A stretch of DNA of 10,090 bases from JBDSEG01 sp039920165 (GTDB lineage: Bacteria; Pseudomonadota; Gammaproteobacteria; Burkholderiales; Burkholderiaceae_C). A program made the translations under genes and the position numbers. Location of the stretch: NCBI GenBank assembly GCA_039920165.1, contig JBDSEG010000400.1, positions 1-10,090 of the forward strand, written 5' to 3'. Shown in pieces: positions 7,029 through 10,090 of this stretch. Each line of letters starts with the position of its first letter. Within the stretch, counting starts at the first letter, position 1. Below the pieces are notes generated by a model. It was not told where the DNA came from, did no database searches, and saw only the letters and a list, made by a program, of their open reading frames with translations.

Positions 7029-8117
7029 ATGACCGTGGCCATCCTGCACGCCCTGCCGCCGCCGTTCCGGATCCGGCTCCATGCCGACGAGTTCGTCGCG
7101 TGGCTGCGCAGCGAGCCCGGCGCGGTCGCGATTCCCGGACTGCTGACGAGTGCCTATTCGGTGGCGACGCTTGCGGGGTCACTCAGCGTGGCGCCCGAAC
7201 TCACGCCGGCGATCATCGTTTCCGGCCTGATGCGCAATCTCGCGATGGTGCTGGTCGGCTGGCCGGCATTCCTGGTCACCGGCTATTGCTTCACGCGCCT
7301 GCGCCTGCAAGGCTGGCGGGTGATGCTCGCCGCACTGGCCCTCGGCGCATGCGAAGCGGGCCTCGTGGCGCTGACCGCCTTCCTTCCGGGCTGGAGCGAC
7401 TCGTTGACGGGCACCGACCCCGGCCATGCCTTTGCGGCCGATACCTTTGCGCAGCAGTTCTCGATCGTGCTGGTCTATTACGCCTTCCTGCGCCATCGCC
7501 GCAGCCACGACGCTGCCGCGCGTCGCCTCGCCGCCGCCCAGCAGGCGCAGCGCGAGACGCGCCGCCGCCTCGCCGAAGCCGGCCTGAAGGCGATGCAGGC
7601 GCGCATCGATCCGCAGCTGCTGTTCGACATGCTGGAGGCGGTGCGGCGCGCCTACGAGACCGATCCGGTGCGGGCCGAGGACCTGCTCGATCAGCTGGTC
7701 GCCTTTCTGCGCGCCGCGCTGCCGCGGCTGCAGCAGGCCTCGTCGAGCGTTGCGCGCGAGGCCGAAGCGGTGCGTGCCTGCGTGCGCATGCACGAACTGG
7801 CGGTTGCGGCCGGTGGCGCCGGTCTGACGCTCGCCATCGCCCCCGAGGCGATGGATGCGCGCTTCCCGCCCGGTGTGCTGCTGCCGCTGCTCAACGATGC
7901 GCTGAAGTTGCGGCCTGGCGTCTGCGCGCTGTCAGCCGAGCGCGTCGGCGAGCGCTGCCATATCGTTCTCGACATGCCGGCGCTGCCGTCGCAGCTGACC
8001 GTCGCGCGGGTGGCCGCAGTGCTGAGTGATCTCTATGGCGCTGCGGCATCGCTGAACATGCACACTGCCGACGGCCGCGCGCGGGCGAGCATGGAGGTGC
8101 CGTATGAACCCGCTTGA
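7029..8117 (+). CDS. LytS-like membrane pseudokinase, paralogue of the preceding kinase
   Basis: The 362-residue product has the layout of the kinase upstream: a hydrophobic N-terminal half (segments near 35-55, 62-88, 96-120 and 140-155), a coiled linker (about 158-190), a dimerisation-type region and a degenerate ATPase domain. Its motif ARIDPQLLFDML (191-202) aligns with the family's IEPHFLFN, but the phosphoacceptor His is Gln (Q196; codon CAG at 7614-7616). The N box reads LLNDALKLR (287-295) where the active paralogue has LVENAIKHG, so the Mg-binding Asn is Asp. No DxGxG or GTGxGL box is seen near the end. It should therefore neither accept phosphate nor bind ATP normally. It may act as a heterodimer partner, sensor or brake for the active kinase. 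AAGGAG at 7018-7023 precedes the ATG. The frame is intact with normal codon use, so this is a maintained gene rather than a decaying one. Confidence 0.88.
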   Translation: MTVAILHALPPPFRIRLHADEFVAWLRSEPGAVAIPGLLTSAYSVATLAGSLSVAPELTPAIIVSGLMRNLAMVLVGWPAFLVTGYCFTRLRLQGWRVMLAALALGACEAGLVALTAFLPGWSDSLTGTDPGHAFAADTFAQQFSIVLVYYAFLRHRRSHDAAARRLAAAQQAQRETRRRLAEAGLKAMQARIDPQLLFDMLEAVRRAYETDPVRAEDLLDQLVAFLRAALPRLQQASSSVAREAEAVRACVRMHELAVAAGGAGLTLAIAPEAMDARFPPGVLLPLLNDALKLRPGVCALSAERVGERCHIVLDMPALPSQLTVARVAAVLSDLYGAAASLNMHTADGRARASMEVPYEPA

Positions 8118-8883
8118 CGCCGGCACGGCACGCTCGCCGAGCGCCGTCATCGCCGAGGACGAGCCGCTGCTCGCCGACGAGCTGGCCGATCTGCTGCAGC
8201 AGCTTTGGCCGCAGCTTCGGGTGGTGGCGCGCGCCGGCAACGGCGTCGAGGCGCTGGATGCAATCGATGCCCATGCGCCCGACCTCGCGCTGCTCGATAT
8301 CCACATGCCGCTGCTCAGCGGCATCGAGGTCGGGCGCCGCGTCGCCGGGCGCTGCCATGTGGCCTTCATCACCTCGCATGACGAACACGCGATCGAGGCT
8401 TTTGATGCCGGTGCGATCGACTATGTGCTCAAGCCGCCGACGCTGGCGCGCTTGCTGACGACCGTGCAGCGCCTGAAGGCGCGGCTGCACGAGCCGCCCG
8501 TCGATCTGCGGCGCGCGCTGCAAAGCGTGGGGACTGCCACGCCGCACGCGGCGCCGCGCTATCTGCAGTGGATCAATGCTTCGCGCGGCGCCGCGGTGCG
8601 GCTCATCACGGTCGACGAGATCGTCTATTTCCGCTCCGACCAGAAATACACCCTCGTCGTCACCGACGACGGCGAGTCGCTGATCAAGAAGACGATCAAG
8701 GAACTCGCCGACGAACTGGACCCCGGCCTATTCTGGCAGGTCCATCGCTCGACCCTCGTCAACGTGCATGCGATCGACAGCGTCCTGCGCGACGGTCGCG
8801 GCGGCCTCACGCTGCGGCTCAAGCAGCGCTCTGAAACCCTGCCGGTCAGCGAGGCGTTCAGCCACCGCTTCCGGCAGATGTGA
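8104..8883 (+). CDS. LytTR-family response regulator
   Basis: This 259-residue protein has an N-terminal receiver domain and a C-terminal LytTR DNA-binding domain, like AlgR, YehT/BtsR and LytR. The receiver has the acidic pocket EDE (18-20), the phosphoacceptor Asp 65 in LLDIHMP, Thr 90 in FITSHD and Lys 110 in DYVLKPP, so it is complete. The LytTR domain runs from about 152 to the end, with VDEIVYFRSDQKYT (170-183) and FWQVHRSTLVNV (210-221), two conserved blocks. It is expected to bind direct repeats in target promoters. Its ATG overlaps the end of the pseudokinase gene by 14 nt, with GGAGG at 8093-8097 inside that gene, so the two are translationally linked. The likely phosphodonor is the complete kinase at 5855-7018. 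Confidence 0.95.
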   Translation: MNPLDAGTARSPSAVIAEDEPLLADELADLLQQLWPQLRVVARAGNGVEALDAIDAHAPDLALLDIHMPLLSGIEVGRRVAGRCHVAFITSHDEHAIEAFDAGAIDYVLKPPTLARLLTTVQRLKARLHEPPVDLRRALQSVGTATPHAAPRYLQWINASRGAAVRLITVDEIVYFRSDQKYTLVVTDDGESLIKKTIKELADELDPGLFWQVHRSTLVNVHAIDSVLRDGRGGLTLRLKQRSETLPVSEAFSHRFRQM

Positions 8884-8904
8884 TCGACCTCGAAAGGAAA
8901 TGTC

Positions 8905-9321
8905 ATGAAGCCGATCGATTTCAACGCCGGTGCGCTCAGCCGGCGCCGCGCCCTGGCATTGCTCGCGGCCTTCGGCGTGACCGAACAGGCGCTGGCTCAG
9001 GACGCCAGCAAGGCCAACCCGCGCTCGTACCGCGTGGTGCTCGAAAACAAGAGCGTTCGCGTGATCGAATTCAAGAGCCGCCCTGGCCTCGGCGTGTGCG
9101 GCGAGGGCATGCATTCGCATCCGGCCCACCTGGCGATCGCGCTCACCAGCGCGAAGGTGAAGGTCACCCAGGACGGCAAGACCTCGTACGGCGAGGTGCC
9201 GGCCGGCGAGGTGCTGTTCTTCGACGCCGAAACCCATATGGCCGAGAACGTCGGCGGTGCCGGCACGCGCTTCTACCTGGTCGAGATCAAGGGCAAGGAC
9301 TGGAAGCCGAGCACCGGTTGA
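8905..9321 (+). CDS. Exported small cupin-domain protein
   Basis: The product has 138 residues. A basic N-terminus with SRRRAL (12-17) is followed by a short hydrophobic stretch and ALAQD (29-33), which reads as a signal peptide with cleavage after about residue 31. The paired arginines resemble a Tat signal, but the motif is not a full match. The mature part is a single cupin barrel of a family often annotated only as cupin-domain protein: SYRVVLENKSVRVIEF (41-56), GMHSHPAHL (68-76), AKVKVTQDGK and GEVLFFDAETHMAEN (101-115). His 70, His 72 and His 111 are the likely metal ligands. No reaction can be assigned. AAAGGAAA at 8893-8900 lies before the ATG, and the gap after the regulator is only 21 nt, so it probably belongs to the same operon. 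It may be a periplasmic sensor accessory or an output of the pathway. Confidence 0.85.
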   Translation: MKPIDFNAGALSRRRALALLAAFGVTEQALAQDASKANPRSYRVVLENKSVRVIEFKSRPGLGVCGEGMHSHPAHLAIALTSAKVKVTQDGKTSYGEVPAGEVLFFDAETHMAENVGGAGTRFYLVEIKGKDWKPSTG

Positions 9322-9382
9322 GGGGCCAGCGGCGCGCGTGCGCCAAGTCGTGGCGCAGCGGTCTCGCCCGTGCCGCGCGCGG

Positions 9383-9425
9383 CCGCTCAGGGATGAGCGG
9401 TACTGCGGGGCATCGGATCTGCCCC
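9383..9425. terminator. GC-rich hairpins between convergent genes, possible terminator
   Basis: The 191-nt space between the cupin and the fasciclin-like gene carries CCGCTC-AGGGAT-GAGCGG (9383-9400) and GGGGCA-TCGGATC-TGCCCC (9407-9425), both perfect 6-bp stems. A longer-looped pair, CGGGCCG/CGGCCCG, lies at 9465-9471 and 9498-9504 and is followed on the + strand by a short T-containing stretch. A convergent gap is where terminators for both strands are expected, but none of these has a proper T-run. No coding sequence is evident in the gap. Confidence 0.35.
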
Positions 9426-9512
9426 AACCGCCGCCACGACCCACTGAAGGTTGGGATGCGCGACCGGGCCGCCCTTGCTTGCGTGTCCATCGTCCGACGG
9501 CCCGATTGATCT

Positions 9513-10064
9513 TTACTTCGGCAGAAGCACCTTGTCGACGACGTGGATGACGCCGTTGGACTGAATCACGTCGGCGATCGTCACGTTGGCGGTGCCGCCC
9601 GACTCGTCCATCACCATCACCTTGCCACCGGCCGCCGTGGCGATCAGCGTGCCGCCCGACGCGGTCTTCAGGATCGCCTTGCCGCCGCCGTCGGCGATGG
9701 CCTTGGTCAATGCCACGGCGTCCATCTTGCCGGGGACAACGTGGTAAGTCAGAACTTTCGTCAGCGCCGACTTGCTCTCTGGCTTGAGCAGGCCGTCGAC
9801 GGTGCCGGGGGGCAGCGCTGCGAACGCGGCGTTGGTCGGGGCGAAGACGGTGAACGGGCCAGCACCTTTCAAGGTCTCGACCAGGCCGGCCGCCTTGACC
9901 GCGGCAACGAGGGTGGTGTGGTCCTTGGAGTTGACGGCGTTGTCGACGATGTCCTTGTTGGCGTACATCGGCGCACCGCCGACGGTGACCTGCGCCGAGA
10001 CGGTGAGCGATACGGCCGAGAGGGCGGCGAGCAGGCTGATGGCTGCGAACTTGTTGAGTTTCAT
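9513..10064 (-). CDS. Secreted FAS1 (fasciclin-like) domain protein
   Basis: The 183-residue product starts with a Sec signal peptide (basic MKLNK, hydrophobic AAISLLAALSAVSL, cleavage after VSA near residue 24). The rest is one FAS1 domain: DIVDNAV (38-44), the H1-type block GPFTVFAPTNAAFAALP (69-85), YHVVPG (108-113) and the H2-type end NGVIHVVDKVLLP (170-182). FAS1 domains mediate adhesion or protein-protein contact at cell surfaces; bacterial single-domain members are secreted and their partners are mostly unknown. AAGGA (10070-10074 on this strand) lies 5 nt before the ATG. Its promoter is beyond the window. It is convergent with the signalling operon, so a functional link is not implied by position. 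Confidence 0.95.
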   Translation of the reverse strand: MKLNKFAAISLLAALSAVSLTVSAQVTVGGAPMYANKDIVDNAVNSKDHTTLVAAVKAAGLVETLKGAGPFTVFAPTNAAFAALPPGTVDGLLKPESKSALTKVLTYHVVPGKMDAVALTKAIADGGGKAILKTASGGTLIATAAGGKVMVMDESGGTANVTIADVIQSNGVIHVVDKVLLPK

Positions 10065-10090
10065 GGTGATCCTTGAAGGTTTCCGGGGGG

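Noticed and set aside
5672..7042. 456-codon open frame on the - strand opposite the histidine kinase
   Set aside because: The sense strand encodes a complete kinase with all motifs and a strong ribosome site; the antisense product is low-complexity and matches no family I know.
8896..8904. Second copy of the 9-mer GGAAATGTC that forms the palindrome arm after fliA
   Set aside because: Here it is part of the ribosome site and start of the cupin gene, with no inverted partner; most likely chance.

Overview
This is a GC-rich, gene-dense window. It holds the 3' part of a polar-flagellum regulatory cluster in the order flhA (partial) - flhF - flhG-like - fliA, all on the + strand. The gene order, the FliA sequence and the high-GC codon use suggest a betaproteobacterium, possibly of the Rhodocyclales or Burkholderiales. 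This placement is by recognition only; there is no rRNA or other marker in the window.

Left part (1-4775). The end of FlhA, the export-gate subunit of the flagellar type III secretion system, is followed by a 206-nt gap. Then come FlhF (SRP-type GTPase that sets flagellar position), an FlhG/MinD-like partner 7 nt further on, and FliA (sigma-28) 17 nt after that. The FlhG-like protein keeps the N-terminal DQAxxLR helix that stimulates FlhF, but it has no recognisable Walker A loop, so it looks like an ATPase-dead FlhG. Directly after fliA is a perfect 9-bp palindrome flanked by CCCCAG direct repeats.

Middle (4863-5612). A predicted membrane-anchored class I SAM-dependent methyltransferase of unknown substrate follows. 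A 242-nt gap with one hairpin separates it from the next operon.

Right part (5855-9321). This is a compact signalling operon. It encodes a LytS/AlgZ-type membrane histidine kinase with all catalytic motifs, then a paralogous membrane protein in which the phosphoacceptor His is Gln and the ATP-binding motifs are lost (a pseudokinase). A LytTR-family response regulator overlaps the pseudokinase gene by 14 nt, and 21 nt later comes a small exported cupin protein. The close spacing suggests that the kinase, pseudokinase and regulator work as one unit and that the cupin is part of, or an output of, the pathway.

End (9513-10064, - strand). A secreted single-domain FAS1 (fasciclin-like) protein is convergent with the cupin gene. 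The 191-nt space between them holds several GC-rich hairpins that may end transcription.

The two points most worth following up are the kinase/pseudokinase/LytTR/cupin unit and the FlhG-like protein without a P-loop. No RNA genes, CRISPR arrays, transposase genes or prophage genes were seen.
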